Positions 43,320 to 53,472 are shown, counted from the first letter of the stretch. The stretch is 64,000 nt of DNA from an uncultured Marivita sp. (GCF_947488135.1 NZ_CANKYW010000001.1:310001-374000), one strand, 5' to 3'. The notes: generated by a model not told the origin, from the letters alone. Translations and numbers: made by a program.

Positions 43320-43349
43320 CGATTTCCGTCAATCGCGCGCATGGGCTGA

Positions 43350-43367
43350 AACTGTCCCCGTGGGGAC
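43350..43367. terminator. Hairpin after the Lhr gene
   Basis: CTGTCCCC-GT-GGGGACAG. Confidence 0.45.
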
Positions 43368-43462
43368 AGACGCGGACTCAAGGGGTTAGACCGCGGGGCT
43401 TTTGCCCGGCACGGTACTGTCCGTGGAAGAAAGGTTAACGTCACAGGCTTCACAGGTGCCTG

Positions 43463-44320
43463 TCACGCAAAGCCAAGAAGAACGACACCGCTCAGGATCA
43501 CACCGGCCCACATCAGCCGTCGCCGCAAATCGCCTTCGCCCAGCAGGACGCTTCCAGCGAGGACACTTAGCAGGACGCTGACCTCGCGGATCGGCGCGAC
43601 ATAGGCGACCGGCGTAAAGGTCAGCGCGTAGAGCACGAGGATATAGGCCAGCGGATTGAACACCGCGATAACCAGAACGCCGCGCCGGTGGTCTCGCCAT
43701 TGCTGGCGCACGATGTTCCAACGCCGCCGCGCGACGGGGGCGAGGAGCAGGATCCGACCAACACTCGATGCGTAGTCAAGAAGCAGAGGCGGCACGAGCA
43801 GGGTCGCCACTGTGTAGGCATCCCACGCCGTGTAGCTGCCGATCAGCGTGCCTGCGGCCAGCCCGAAACCAAGCGACGCGGTCAACCGCTGCCCGTCGGG
43901 CCGGAGCCCACCGGTGAGCATCAGCACGCCGAAGATGATGATCGCCGCACCAATGAGCATCTGGGATGAGACAATCTCGCCCAGCCAGATGACCGCAAAA
44001 GTCGTGGACAGGATCGGTCCGGTGGCCCGCGCGGTCGGATAGACGAGGGACAGATCGCCATGCCGATACCCGGCCTGAAGCAACAGGAAATACCCCAGAT
44101 GCAGCACCGCGCTACCGAAGATGAACGCGAGCCCCGGAAGGCCGATCTGCGGTTGCTGAACCACCATGATCAACAGCGCCAAAGGCAGGTAGAGGATGAC
44201 CGACAGGACGGAAAACAGCCAGATCAGCTCTGGCCCACCGTTGATACGCTTCACCTGATAATTCCAGGTGGCGTGACAAACAGCGGCAAGTAGGACGAGG
44301 ATCAGACCGGCGAGCGTCAT
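43463..44320 (-). CDS. EamA/DMT family transporter
   Basis: 10-TM pattern; CHATWNYQVKRI. Confidence 0.88.
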   Translation of the reverse strand: MTLAGLILVLLAAVCHATWNYQVKRINGGPELIWLFSVLSVILYLPLALLIMVVQQPQIGLPGLAFIFGSAVLHLGYFLLLQAGYRHGDLSLVYPTARATGPILSTTFAVIWLGEIVSSQMLIGAAIIIFGVLMLTGGLRPDGQRLTASLGFGLAAGTLIGSYTAWDAYTVATLLVPPLLLDYASSVGRILLLAPVARRRWNIVRQQWRDHRRGVLVIAVFNPLAYILVLYALTFTPVAYVAPIREVSVLLSVLAGSVLLGEGDLRRRLMWAGVILSGVVLLGFA

Positions 44321-44512
44321 GTAAAGACCTTTCAGCAGAGGGTAAGACGTGTGTCATCACGCCCTGTCCATCCCCTCTGGTCTTTTCGCCCTCGGGTGTC
44401 TGCCACGTGGCTCTTATCGGCGCTCGGTCCTGCTTGCCGGTGGCAACGGATCCCTAGCCGCACATGGATAGGCTGGGTTCAGGATGCCCCGATTTCGCCC
44501 GCTGATGCAAGT

Positions 44513-44536
44513 CAGGCCGGGCTGACGCCCGGCCTG
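44513..44536. terminator. Strong 10-bp hairpin downstream of leuA
   Basis: CAGGCCGGGC-TGAC-GCCCGGCCTG. Confidence 0.6.
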
Positions 44537-44577
44537 TTCACTGTCGCTGCGAAGTCCGGGCTTCAACCCGGCATCTC

Positions 44578-46140
44578 TCACGTCACATCGCGGTAGGAGA
44601 TTTCCTTGACGTCCTTGCCCGTTTTGCCGCGCCGCACGATCAGGCGGTTGAGCGCGTGGATATAAGCCTTGGCCGACGCGACCACGGTGTCGGTATCTGC
44701 CGACTGGCCCGTGGCGATCATGCCGTTCTCTTCCAGCCGCACGGACACGGTGGCCTGCGCATCGGTGCCCTCGGTCACGGCGTGCACCTGGTAGAGTTGC
44801 AGCTTTGCCTTGTTCGGATGCAACTGCCGGATCGCCTTGAAGGTGGCATCCACCGGGCCGTCGCCCTCGCTGACGGCGGACTTGTCCTCACCGTTGATCT
44901 CCATCTCGAGCGTCGCCTCGGCCGGTCCGCCGGTGCCGCACAGCACCTTGAGGTTCACCAGTTGCAGCGCGTCGTCGCCTTCGGTCGTCGCGGTCACAAG
45001 GGCGAGGATGTCGTCGTCGAACACCTCTTTCTTGCGGTCGGCCAGATCCTTGAAGCGGACGAAGATATCCTTGAGCTGGTTATCCCCCACGTCGACGCCC
45101 AATTCCTTGAGCTTGGCGCGCAACGCGGCCCGGCCGGAATGTTTGCCAAGCGGCAGGGACGTGCCTGCGATGCCCACATCCTCGGGGCGCATGATCTCGA
45201 AGGTTTCGGAGTTTTTGAGCATCCCGTCCTGGTGGATGCCCGACTCATGCGCAAAGGCATTCTTGCCGACGATGGCCTTGTTGAACTGCACCGGAAAGCC
45301 CGACACGGTCGCCACCCGGCGTGAGATATGCATGATCTTTTTCGTATCGATGCGCGTGTGGTACGGCATAATGTCGTTGCGCACCTTGAGCGCCATCACC
45401 ACCTCTTCCAAAGCAGTGTTGCCCGCGCGTTCGCCCAGCCCATTGATCGTGCACTCGATCTGCCGCGCACCCCCGGCAACGGCAGCCAGCGCGTTGGCGG
45501 TCGCCATGCCCAGATCGTTGTGGCAATGCGTGGCGAAGACCACCTCATCCGCGCCGGGCACCGTGTCGATCAGACGGCGGATGAGATCCGCGCTTTCCAC
45601 CGGTGCGGTATAGCCCACCGTGTCGGGAATGTTGATCGTGGTCGCCCCCGCCTTGATCGCGATCTCCACGACGCGGCACAGGTAGTCCCATTCCGTGCGC
45701 GTGGCGTCCATCGGCGACCACTGCACGTTGTCACACAGGTTGCGCGCGTGGGTCACGGTCTGTTCGATGCGGTCGGCCATCTCGTCCTGCGTGAGGTTCG
45801 GAATGGCGCGGTGCAGCGGTGAGGTGCCGATGAAGGTGTGGATGCGCGGCTGGCGCGCGTGCTTTACCGCCTCCCAGCAGCGGTCAATGTCGGGCAGTTG
45901 CGCCCGGGCAAGACCGCAGATCACGGCATCCTTGGAGCGTTCCGCGATCTCACTCACGGCGCGGAAATCACCTTCGGAGGCGATGGGAAACCCGGCTTCG
46001 ATGATGTCGACGCCCATCTCGTCCAGCAATTCGGCAATCTCGAGCTTTTCGTCATGGGTCATAGTCGCGCCCGGGGATTGTTCGCCGTCGCGCAAGGTGG
46101 TGTCGAAGATGACCACCCGGTTCTTGTCAGTCTCTGTCAT
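44578..46140 (-). CDS. leuA: 2-isopropylmalate synthase
   Basis: IFDTTLRDGEQSPGATM, HCHNDLGMATANALAAVAGGARQIE. Confidence 0.97.
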   Translation of the reverse strand: MTETDKNRVVIFDTTLRDGEQSPGATMTHDEKLEIAELLDEMGVDIIEAGFPIASEGDFRAVSEIAERSKDAVICGLARAQLPDIDRCWEAVKHARQPRIHTFIGTSPLHRAIPNLTQDEMADRIEQTVTHARNLCDNVQWSPMDATRTEWDYLCRVVEIAIKAGATTINIPDTVGYTAPVESADLIRRLIDTVPGADEVVFATHCHNDLGMATANALAAVAGGARQIECTINGLGERAGNTALEEVVMALKVRNDIMPYHTRIDTKKIMHISRRVATVSGFPVQFNKAIVGKNAFAHESGIHQDGMLKNSETFEIMRPEDVGIAGTSLPLGKHSGRAALRAKLKELGVDVGDNQLKDIFVRFKDLADRKKEVFDDDILALVTATTEGDDALQLVNLKVLCGTGGPAEATLEMEINGEDKSAVSEGDGPVDATFKAIRQLHPNKAKLQLYQVHAVTEGTDAQATVSVRLEENGMIATGQSADTDTVVASAKAYIHALNRLIVRRGKTGKDVKEISYRDVT

Positions 46141-46189
46141 GTTCTGGTCTTTCTTGTCTTGTCCCTAACCGTCGGCGCGAAGCGGTTAT

Positions 46190-46227
46190 CCTCTGAGCGG
46201 TCGCGCCGGGACGGCCGCGCTCAGAGG
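46190..46227 (-). promoter_or_regulatory. Stem-loop in the leuA leader (candidate attenuator)
   Basis: CCTCTGAGCG (46190-46199) pairs with CGCTCAGAGG (46218-46227); the 5' arm overlaps the leader ORF stop codon. Confidence 0.55.
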
Positions 46228-46307
46228 CGGATTAGGAGAAGACGGCTGGCCAGCGCAAGAGGCGCGCGTGTGCGCGTGCGAATTGCGATATGGGCCAATG
46301 CGTTCAT
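46221..46307 (-). CDS. Candidate Leu-rich leader peptide upstream of leuA (28 aa)
   Basis: MNALAHIAIRTRTRAPLALASRLLLIRL*, 7 Leu in 28 residues including CTT-CTC-CTA; TATAGT 7 nt before the ATG. Confidence 0.5.
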   Translation of the reverse strand: MNALAHIAIRTRTRAPLALASRLLLIRL

Positions 46308-46342
46308 GGCTCTGACTATACAAGGCAATTCGCGAAAGAAAA

Positions 46343-46374
46343 GCCACCCGCGCACAAAAAGACGTCCGGGTGGC
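46343..46374 (-). terminator. Intrinsic terminator downstream of glyA
   Basis: Minus strand GCCACCCG-N16-CGGGTGGC followed by TTTTCTTT. Confidence 0.7.
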
Positions 46375-46418
46375 TGACGGGCATGCCGGCTTCTTTGGGC
46401 CCCAAGTACCTCGGGGGT

Positions 46419-46482
46419 TTGGGGGCAGCGCCCCCAAGCGTTTCCGTCAACGGAAACGGCACGATGCGTCGACGCATCGTGC
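46419..46482. repeat. Twin-palindrome element, copy 2, plus adjacent hairpin
   Basis: TTGGGGGC-AGC-GCCCCCAA (46419-46437), CGTTTCCGT-CA-ACGGAAACG (46439-46458), GCACGATGCGTCGACGCATCGTGC (46459-46482, perfect). Confidence 0.9.
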
Positions 46483-46489
46483 GCCCGGG

Positions 46490-47785
46490 TCAGAGGTCGG
46501 GATAGATCGGGAAGCGGGCACAAAGTGCGGCCACTTCACCGCGCACCTTATCCTCGACCGCCGCATTGCCGTCTTCGCCATTGGCGGCCAGACCGTCGAC
46601 CACCTCGATGATCCAGTCCGCGATCTGGCGGAACTCGGCTTCGCCGAAGCCGCGTGTCGTGCCCGCCGGAGAGCCAAGGCGGATGCCCGACGTCACGGTC
46701 GGCTTTTCGGGATCGAACGGCACGCCGTTCTTGTTGCAGGTGATATGCGCGCGCCCTAACGCTTTTTCGGTGGCATTGCCCTTTACGCCCTTGGGACGCA
46801 GATCGACCAGCACCACATGGGTGTCGGTGCCGTGGGTCACGGTGTCCAGACCGCCCTTGATCAGCTGATCGGACAGCGCCTGCGCGTTGCGGATGACGTT
46901 TTGCTGGTAGGTCTTGAACTCGGGGCGCAGCGCCTCGCCGAAGGCCACGGCCTTGGCGGCGATCACGTGCATGAGCGGGCCACCCTGGATGCCCGGGAAA
47001 ATGGCCGAGTTGAACTTCTTGGCCAGTGCCTCGTCATTGGTGAGGATCATGCCGCCGCGCGGTCCGCGCAGGGTTTTGTGTGTGGTCGTGGTGGCCACAT
47101 GCGCGTGCGGGAAGGGCGAGGGGTGTTCGCCCGCCGCCACCAGACCGGCGAAATGCGCCATGTCCACATGCAACCACGCGCCGACACTATCCGCGATCTC
47201 GCGCATCCGGGCAAAGTCGATCTGGCGCGGGATGGCAGAGCCGCCCGCGATGATGAGCTTGGGCTGGTGTTCGGTCGCCAGCGCCTGAACCTGGTCGTAA
47301 TCCAGCAGGTTGTCCTCTTCGCGCACGCCGTACTGGATCGCGTTGAACCATTTGCCCGACTGGTTGGGCGCGGCACCGTGTGTGAGGTGACCACCCGCGT
47401 CGAGGCTCATCCCAAGGATCGTGTCGCCCGGCTTCAGCAGGGCGGTGAACACGCCCTGGTTCGCCTGAGAACCCGAATTCGGCTGCACGTTTGCAAACTC
47501 ACATGCAAAGAGTTTGCACGCCCGTTCGATGGCGAGGTTCTCGGCCACGTCGACGAACTGACAGCCGCCGTAATAGCGGCGGCCGGGATAGCCTTCGGCG
47601 TATTTGTTGGTCATCACCGATCCCTGCGCCTCCATCACGGCGCGGCTGACGATGTTTTCCGACGCGATCAATTCGATCTCGTCGCGCTGGCGGCCCAGCT
47701 CATCGGTGATCGACTTGAAAAGGTCCGGATCGCTGTCGGCCAGCGACTTGGTGAAAAAGCCGGTTTCGCGGTGCGGGGCATTCAT
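46490..47785 (-). CDS. glyA: Serine hydroxymethyltransferase
   Basis: [51 protein letters not shown]. Confidence 0.98.
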   Translation of the reverse strand: MNAPHRETGFFTKSLADSDPDLFKSITDELGRQRDEIELIASENIVSRAVMEAQGSVMTNKYAEGYPGRRYYGGCQFVDVAENLAIERACKLFACEFANVQPNSGSQANQGVFTALLKPGDTILGMSLDAGGHLTHGAAPNQSGKWFNAIQYGVREEDNLLDYDQVQALATEHQPKLIIAGGSAIPRQIDFARMREIADSVGAWLHVDMAHFAGLVAAGEHPSPFPHAHVATTTTHKTLRGPRGGMILTNDEALAKKFNSAIFPGIQGGPLMHVIAAKAVAFGEALRPEFKTYQQNVIRNAQALSDQLIKGGLDTVTHGTDTHVVLVDLRPKGVKGNATEKALGRAHITCNKNGVPFDPEKPTVTSGIRLGSPAGTTRGFGEAEFRQIADWIIEVVDGLAANGEDGNAAVEDKVRGEVAALCARFPIYPDL

Positions 47786-47956
47786 GGGCAGAGCCTCCTG
47801 GAAGCGGGTTTTGAGTTGGCGACTACGTATCCGAATTGTGGCAAAAGGCAAAGGTTGGAAAGCGACCACGCGCGACAAAGCCGCGCCATGGCTGGTGCGT
47901 GGCAGAGCTTTGTGCTTGTTTCGGAACGGCACGACCCCGATAGGAACACATATCTC

Positions 47957-48718
47957 ATGTCATTGCGCATCGCCTTTGCCGCCAGTCCCGCGCCGATCGC
48001 CCAATCCGCGAGGGCCGGGCTGACACGTCGCTACGGCGATCACGCCGAGGACGGCGCCGATGTGATCGTTGCGCTGGGCGGGGACGGGTTCATGCTTTCC
48101 ACCCTGCACCGCACGCAGGATCTGGCCGCACCGGTCTACGGGATGAACCGGGGCACGGTCGGCTTCCTGATGAACGAATACTCCGAACATGACCTTGAGG
48201 CACGGCTCGAGCAGGCGCAGGAAGAGGTCATCAACCCCCTGTCGATGACAGCCACACGGCAGGACGGCAGCACCCAGCGGGCGCTTGCGATCAACGAGGT
48301 GTCTCTGTTGCGGGCGGGGCCGCAGGCCGCACGGCTGCGGATCAGCGTCGATGGCAAGGTGCGCATGTCCGAACTGGTTTGCGATGGCGCGCTTGTCGCC
48401 ACGCCTGCGGGCTCGACCGCCTATAACTATTCGGCGCATGGCCCGATCCTGCCCATCGGGTCGGACGTTCTGGCACTCACCGCGATGGCCGCCTTCCGAC
48501 CCCGGCGCTGGCGCGGCGCGCTGCTGCCCAAGACCGCAGAGGTCACGTTCGAGGTGCTCGATCCCGACAAGCGCCCGGTCATGGCCGAAGCCGACGCCCG
48601 CGCGGTGCGGGATGTGATGCGGGTCGATATCCGGTCGGAGCCATCGATCGCGCACCGGGTGTTGTTCGATCCCGGCCACGGGCTTGAGGAACGGCTGATC
48701 CGGGAGCAGTTCGTCTAG
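47957..48718 (+). CDS. nadK: NAD kinase
   Basis: [42 protein letters not shown]. Confidence 0.96.
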   Translation: MSLRIAFAASPAPIAQSARAGLTRRYGDHAEDGADVIVALGGDGFMLSTLHRTQDLAAPVYGMNRGTVGFLMNEYSEHDLEARLEQAQEEVINPLSMTATRQDGSTQRALAINEVSLLRAGPQAARLRISVDGKVRMSELVCDGALVATPAGSTAYNYSAHGPILPIGSDVLALTAMAAFRPRRWRGALLPKTAEVTFEVLDPDKRPVMAEADARAVRDVMRVDIRSEPSIAHRVLFDPGHGLEERLIREQFV

Positions 48719-48805
48719 GGCCTCGTGTCGCCGTGAAACCGCCCATTTTGTGCCATCTCGCTCCCCTAGGTTGTGCGCGATATGCCAGCCAGGGGATCGG
48801 TCTTC

Positions 48806-49618
48806 ATGCGAATCTTTCAGCGTCTTCTCGTCGTGGGGGCTATCCTTGCTGCCGGTTTGGCCCATGCGCAGGAACGCGACCGGCTGGATCACCGCGGCGA
48901 ATTGCTGGGCTGGGAAGGGGTCGGGCGGCTCGACACCGGCACGGGCACCTGTACCGGCACGCTGATTTCCAAGGATTTGGTGCTGACGGCGGCGCATTGC
49001 GTTGTCGACGCCCGCAAGGAAAACGTCCTGCCCGCCGACAAGATGCGGTTTCACGCCGGGTTGGCGCATGATTTCACCGCCGCAAGCCGCAGGATCAACA
49101 AGATCGTTCTCGCGGACGGCTATATCGGCGCGCAAGACGTGTCCCTGACCGAACAGGTCCGCACCGATCTTGCGTTGCTGCGTCTGGACGTTCCGATTTT
49201 CAGCACCGAGGCCGAGCCGTTCAAGCTCTATTCCCGGCGGGCAGAGCCGGGGCCGGTGGTTCTCGTGTCCTACGGGCAAGGGCGCAACACGTCGCTGCAA
49301 CGGGAATCCGGCTGCCGCCACAAGGAGACCTTTCTCGGGGGCGTCATGACCTTTGATTGCGACGTCACTTTCGGGTCGTCCGGCGCGCCGGTGTTCGTTC
49401 GAGATCAAGGCCTATTGCGCATCATGTCGGTGATTTCGATGATGTCCGAGGCACCGGGACAGGACAAGGTGGCCATCGGCATGTCGCTGCCTTCGGTGGT
49501 CGAAGCGATGAAACGCGAGATGCGCAACGATGCGGCCCGCGCGCCGGTCAGCGCCGGGGCGCGGCGTGTCACAATCGGCGAACGGGCCGGCGGAGCGCGG
49601 TTCGTGAAGGTGGACTGA
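48806..49618 (+). CDS. Secreted trypsin-like serine protease
   Basis: Signal peptide; LTAAHC, DLALLRLD, FGSSGAPVF triad motifs. Confidence 0.9.
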   Translation: MRIFQRLLVVGAILAAGLAHAQERDRLDHRGELLGWEGVGRLDTGTGTCTGTLISKDLVLTAAHCVVDARKENVLPADKMRFHAGLAHDFTAASRRINKIVLADGYIGAQDVSLTEQVRTDLALLRLDVPIFSTEAEPFKLYSRRAEPGPVVLVSYGQGRNTSLQRESGCRHKETFLGGVMTFDCDVTFGSSGAPVFVRDQGLLRIMSVISMMSEAPGQDKVAIGMSLPSVVEAMKREMRNDAARAPVSAGARRVTIGERAGGARFVKVD

Positions 49619-49628
49619 GCATACGCGC

Positions 49629-50114
49629 TTATGACGGCAAAGGCAGCGCGGTGTCGTCCTTGACCTGATCCATCACGATCTGGCTGTGCACTCGTCCAAT
49701 GGAATCGTGGGGCAGCAGCACGTCCTGCACCAACCGGTTCAGGGCGCGCAGGTCCGTGCAATACACCCGGAAAATGTAATCGGCCTCGCCGGTCAGGGTC
49801 CAGGCGGCGACGATTTCCGGCGTGGTCGCCACAAGGCGTTTGATCGACTGGTGGGTGCCGCTGCTTTGCGACCGGGTCTCGATCTGGATGAAGGCCTGCA
49901 CGGTCAGCCCCAGCTTTTCGGGGTTGAGGCGGGACGGTGTGCCGATGATGTATCCCTCGGCCTCGAGCCGTTGGCGGCGGCGACCGATCTGGGAGGCGGA
50001 CATACCCAGATGGTCGGCCAGCTCCTGCGCCGGGGTTTGCGCGTCTTTCTGGAGTCGCGCGAGAAGCTGGATGTCTTTGGCGTCAAGCGAAATCATGCGG
50101 GAAATTTGCATCAT
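49629..50114 (-). CDS. Lrp/AsnC family regulator
   Basis: LDAKDIQLLARLQKDAQTPAQELADHLGMSASQIGRRRQRLEAEGYI. Confidence 0.94.
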   Translation of the reverse strand: MMQISRMISLDAKDIQLLARLQKDAQTPAQELADHLGMSASQIGRRRQRLEAEGYIIGTPSRLNPEKLGLTVQAFIQIETRSQSSGTHQSIKRLVATTPEIVAAWTLTGEADYIFRVYCTDLRALNRLVQDVLLPHDSIGRVHSQIVMDQVKDDTALPLPS

Positions 50115-50223
50115 TCTATCTCAGTGCGCAAGAGGCGTGCATGCGATGCAGAGATTTGGTATGACTTCGAGCGCCCATTGCACCGAAACCGTCGTATCTT
50201 TTGTGGAAACAAAGGAGGATGCC

Positions 50224-51318
50224 ATGGGCCCGTTTCCACACGACGCACCGAAAGCCACCATTTCCGAAAAGAACCCTGCCGGAACTGACGGGTTCGAATT
50301 CGTCGAATTCGCGCACCCGGACCCGGATGCGCTGCGCGATCTGTTTGCCAAGATGGGCTACACCCACACCGCCACGCACAAGACGAAGAAGATCGAGCTG
50401 TGGCAGCAGGGCAATATCACCTACGTTCTGAACAACGAACCGGGCAGCCATGCCATGCGCTTTGTCGAGGAGCATGGTCCCTGCGCGCCGTCTATGGGGT
50501 GGCGGGTTGTCGATGCCAAACATGCCTATGACCGGGCGGTGAGCCTCGGGGCCACGCCCTATGACGGCGACGGCAAGGCGATGGACGTTCCGGCGATTGT
50601 CGGGATCGGGGGATCGCTGATCTATTTCATCGACCAATATTACGGACAGAACCCCTATAACGCGGAATTCGACTGGGTGGGCAAAGCCAATCCCGAAGGC
50701 GTCGGGTTCCACTACCTCGACCACCTCACGCACAACGTGCATCGCGGGAACATGGATGTCTGGTTCGATTTCTATGGCCGCATCTTCGGCTTCAAGGAAA
50801 TCCGGTTTTTTGACATCGAGGGCAAGTTCACCGGGCTTCTGAGCCGCGCGCTCACCTCGCCCTGCGGGCGCATCCGCATTCCGATCAACGAGGATCGGGG
50901 CGAGACCGGGCAAATCGTCGAATACCTCAAGCGGTACAAGGGCGAGGGTATCCAGCACATCGCTGTGGGGGCGCGTGATATCTATGATGCGGTGGACGAG
51001 ATCGCGTCACGCGGGCTCAAGTTCATGCCCGCGCCGCCTGAAACCTATTACGAGCTGAGTAAGGATCGCGTGGTCGGTCATGAAGAGCCGATCGATCGGA
51101 TGAAGAAACATGGCATCCTGATCGATGGCGAAGGTGTCGTCGGTGGCGGTGAGACGCGCATCCTGCTTCAGATCTTCTCGAAAACTGTCATCGGGCCGAT
51201 CTTCTTCGAATTCATCCAGCGCAAGGGCGATGACGGGTTCGGCGAGGGCAATTTCAAGGCGCTCTTCGAAAGCATCGAAGCCGACCAGATCGAACGCGGT
51301 GTGCTGAAGGCCAGCTAG
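50224..51318 (+). CDS. hppD: 4-hydroxyphenylpyruvate dioxygenase
   Basis: FHYLDHLTHNVHRGNMDVWFDFY; GEGIQHIAVGARDIYDAVD; divergent Lrp/AsnC neighbour. Confidence 0.96.
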   Translation: MGPFPHDAPKATISEKNPAGTDGFEFVEFAHPDPDALRDLFAKMGYTHTATHKTKKIELWQQGNITYVLNNEPGSHAMRFVEEHGPCAPSMGWRVVDAKHAYDRAVSLGATPYDGDGKAMDVPAIVGIGGSLIYFIDQYYGQNPYNAEFDWVGKANPEGVGFHYLDHLTHNVHRGNMDVWFDFYGRIFGFKEIRFFDIEGKFTGLLSRALTSPCGRIRIPINEDRGETGQIVEYLKRYKGEGIQHIAVGARDIYDAVDEIASRGLKFMPAPPETYYELSKDRVVGHEEPIDRMKKHGILIDGEGVVGGGETRILLQIFSKTVIGPIFFEFIQRKGDDGFGEGNFKALFESIEADQIERGVLKAS

Positions 51319-51354
51319 GACACCGCGTCCTGCACCCGAGCCGTTCCCGGTCGC

Positions 51355-51735
51355 TTACCGGATCGGGAACGGCTCGGGTGCGCCGTAGGCGTTGGCGTCG
51401 GGGTCGCTGGGTTGCACGTAGAAATACAAAAGCACGAAGAACCCGACCACCGGGATGAGCGCGATCAAGAGCCACCACCCGGATTTGCCGATATCGTGCA
51501 ATCGGCGCGCTCCGACGGCAATGTTGGGCAGCAAAAGCGCCAGCGACAGAAGTGCCGAGATGGGTTGGCCATCCTCCGGGCCACTTCCGAACAGGATCGC
51601 GTCGACAGCCCCTGCGATCAGTATGGTGATGAAGACCGCAAGCACCCACCACCAGAATTCTGGACGGGACGCACGGCCTGAAAAGGTCGCGTATTTCGAC
51701 AGAACGATGTTTACGGCTGTCTTGATCTTTTCCAT
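51355..51735 (-). CDS. DUF805 family membrane protein
   Basis: FSGRASRPEFWWWVLAVFI; ARRLHDIGKSGWW. Confidence 0.93.
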   Translation of the reverse strand: MEKIKTAVNIVLSKYATFSGRASRPEFWWWVLAVFITILIAGAVDAILFGSGPEDGQPISALLSLALLLPNIAVGARRLHDIGKSGWWLLIALIPVVGFFVLLYFYVQPSDPDANAYGAPEPFPIR

Positions 51736-51810
51736 GTGAATAACTCCCTGAAAATGGTGTCAGTCACATGGTGGCCGATGGATTTCGCCTGTCAACGGGG
51801 ATCAGGCACC

Positions 51811-53472
51811 CTAGCTCGGATCACGCCAGCGGTTAACGATGGGATAGCGCCGATCCAGCCAGAAGGCGCGTTTCGACAGGCGCGGGCCGGGGGCGGATTG
51901 GAAGCGTTTGTATTCGCTGATGTAAAGAAGGTTCTCCACCCGTTTGGCATCCTCGCGGTCATATCCCGCCGCCACGCAATCGGCGATGGAGCCGTCTTCG
52001 TCCACGAGGATGTTCAGGATGCCGTCCAACACCGGGTAATCGGGCAGCGAGTCGCTGTCCTTCTGATCCGCGCGGAGTTCGGCCGACGGCGGTTTGGTGA
52101 TGATCCGGTCGGGGATCACGTCGCCTTCGGGCCCCTTCATCCAGTCACGATGGTTCGCGTTGCGCCAGCGGCAGGCCTCGAACACGCGGGTCTTGTACAT
52201 ATCCTTGATCGGGTTGTAGCCGCCCGCCATGTCTCCGTAGATCGTGGCATAGCCGACCGCGACCTCGGACTTGTTGCCGGTGGTCAGGAGCATCTCGCCG
52301 AATTTGTTGCTGAGCGCCATGAGCAGCAGGCCGCGAATGCGGGACTGGATGTTTTCTTCGGTCAGCCCTGCCTCGGTGCCTTCGAACAGCGGGGCGAGGG
52401 TTTCGGTCACGGCGTCGCGGGTTTTACCGATTGGTAAAAAATCGTACCGGCAGCCGAGGTTTTCGGCCACGGCCTTGGCATCTTCCAAAGAGGCTTCGGA
52501 GGTGTATTCCGAGGGCAGCATCACGCAGCGCACGTTTTCGGCGCCCAGAGCGTCCACGGCGATGGTCGCCACGATGGCGCTGTCGATCCCGCCGGACAGG
52601 CCCAACAGCACCTTCTTGAAGCCGGTCTTGGCCATGTAATCGTGCAGACCCATGACCATGACGCGGTAGTCCTGCTCCATCGCGTCGGGATGCAGGACAA
52701 AATCGCCCTTCGCCGCACGCCAGCCGGTTTCGTTGCGGTGCATATCGACATGGCTGATCATCTCGTCGAACACGGGTAGTTGCACCACCATTTCGCTGGG
52801 CGGGGTCAACACGAACGATCCGCCGTCGAAGACCTGGTCATCCTGACCGCCCACCATGTTCAGGTAGATCACGGGCAGGCGCGACTCGACCAAACGCGAG
52901 ATCATGTGATTCAGGCGTGTTTCGTACTTGTCGCGGAAATAGGGGGACCCGTTGGGCACAAGGATGAACTCGGCGCCGCTTTCCTCCAGCGCCTCGACCA
53001 CGTCGGGATACCATGCGTCTTCACAGATCGGCATCCCGATGCGCACACCGTTCACCGACACCGGACCCTGCATCATGTCGCGCGAGAACAGGCGGACTTC
53101 GTCGAAGACGTTGAAATTGGGCAGGAAATACTTGTGCACCACCGCCGCGATCTTGCCGCCCTGCAACGTGAAATAGCTGTTGTGCAGCTTGAGGTCCTCG
53201 CCCACGCAGGGCCCTCCGATGCACAGCGCAGGACCGTCGGCACAATCCTTGGCGAGCTGGGTGATCGCCTCATTGGCGGCGGCCACGAAGGCGGGCTTCA
53301 CGATCAGATCCTGCGCCTGGTAGCCGGTGATGAACATCTCGGGCAGGGCCACGAGATCGGCCCCGGCGGCTTTGCCTTCCTCCCAGGCGGCGCGGGCCTT
53401 GGCGGCGTTGCCTGCCAGATCGCCCACGGTGGGGTTCAACTGCGCCAGAGTGATGCGAAACCGGTCCGACAT
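51811..53472 (-). CDS. nadE: NAD+ synthase (glutamine-dependent type)
   Basis: Nitrilase domain (ALPEMFITGY, ICEDAWYPDV) plus LGLSGGIDSA. Confidence 0.96.
   Translation of the reverse strand: MSDRFRITLAQLNPTVGDLAGNAAKARAAWEEGKAAGADLVALPEMFITGYQAQDLIVKPAFVAAANEAITQLAKDCADGPALCIGGPCVGEDLKLHNSYFTLQGGKIAAVVHKYFLPNFNVFDEVRLFSRDMMQGPVSVNGVRIGMPICEDAWYPDVVEALEESGAEFILVPNGSPYFRDKYETRLNHMISRLVESRLPVIYLNMVGGQDDQVFDGGSFVLTPPSEMVVQLPVFDEMISHVDMHRNETGWRAAKGDFVLHPDAMEQDYRVMVMGLHDYMAKTGFKKVLLGLSGGIDSAIVATIAVDALGAENVRCVMLPSEYTSEASLEDAKAVAENLGCRYDFLPIGKTRDAVTETLAPLFEGTEAGLTEENIQSRIRGLLLMALSNKFGEMLLTTGNKSEVAVGYATIYGDMAGGYNPIKDMYKTRVFEACRWRNANHRDWMKGPEGDVIPDRIITKPPSAELRADQKDSDSLPDYPVLDGILNILVDEDGSIADCVAAGYDREDAKRVENLLYISEYKRFQSAPGPRLSKRAFWLDRRYPIVNRWRDPS

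Noticed and set aside
43320-43345. TTTCCGTCAA at 43323 as a third copy of the twin-palindrome element
   Set aside because: Only one short arm matches and there is no pairing partner or adjacent ATGCGTCGACGCAT palindrome.
47486-47518. TTTGCAAAC...GTTTGCA inside glyA as a second TTTGCAAA operator
   Set aside because: Lies within conserved GlyA codons ([11 protein letters not shown]), so amino-acid constraint explains it.
47960-49408. 482-aa ORF antisense to NAD kinase and the protease
   Set aside because: Both plus-strand genes carry diagnostic motifs.
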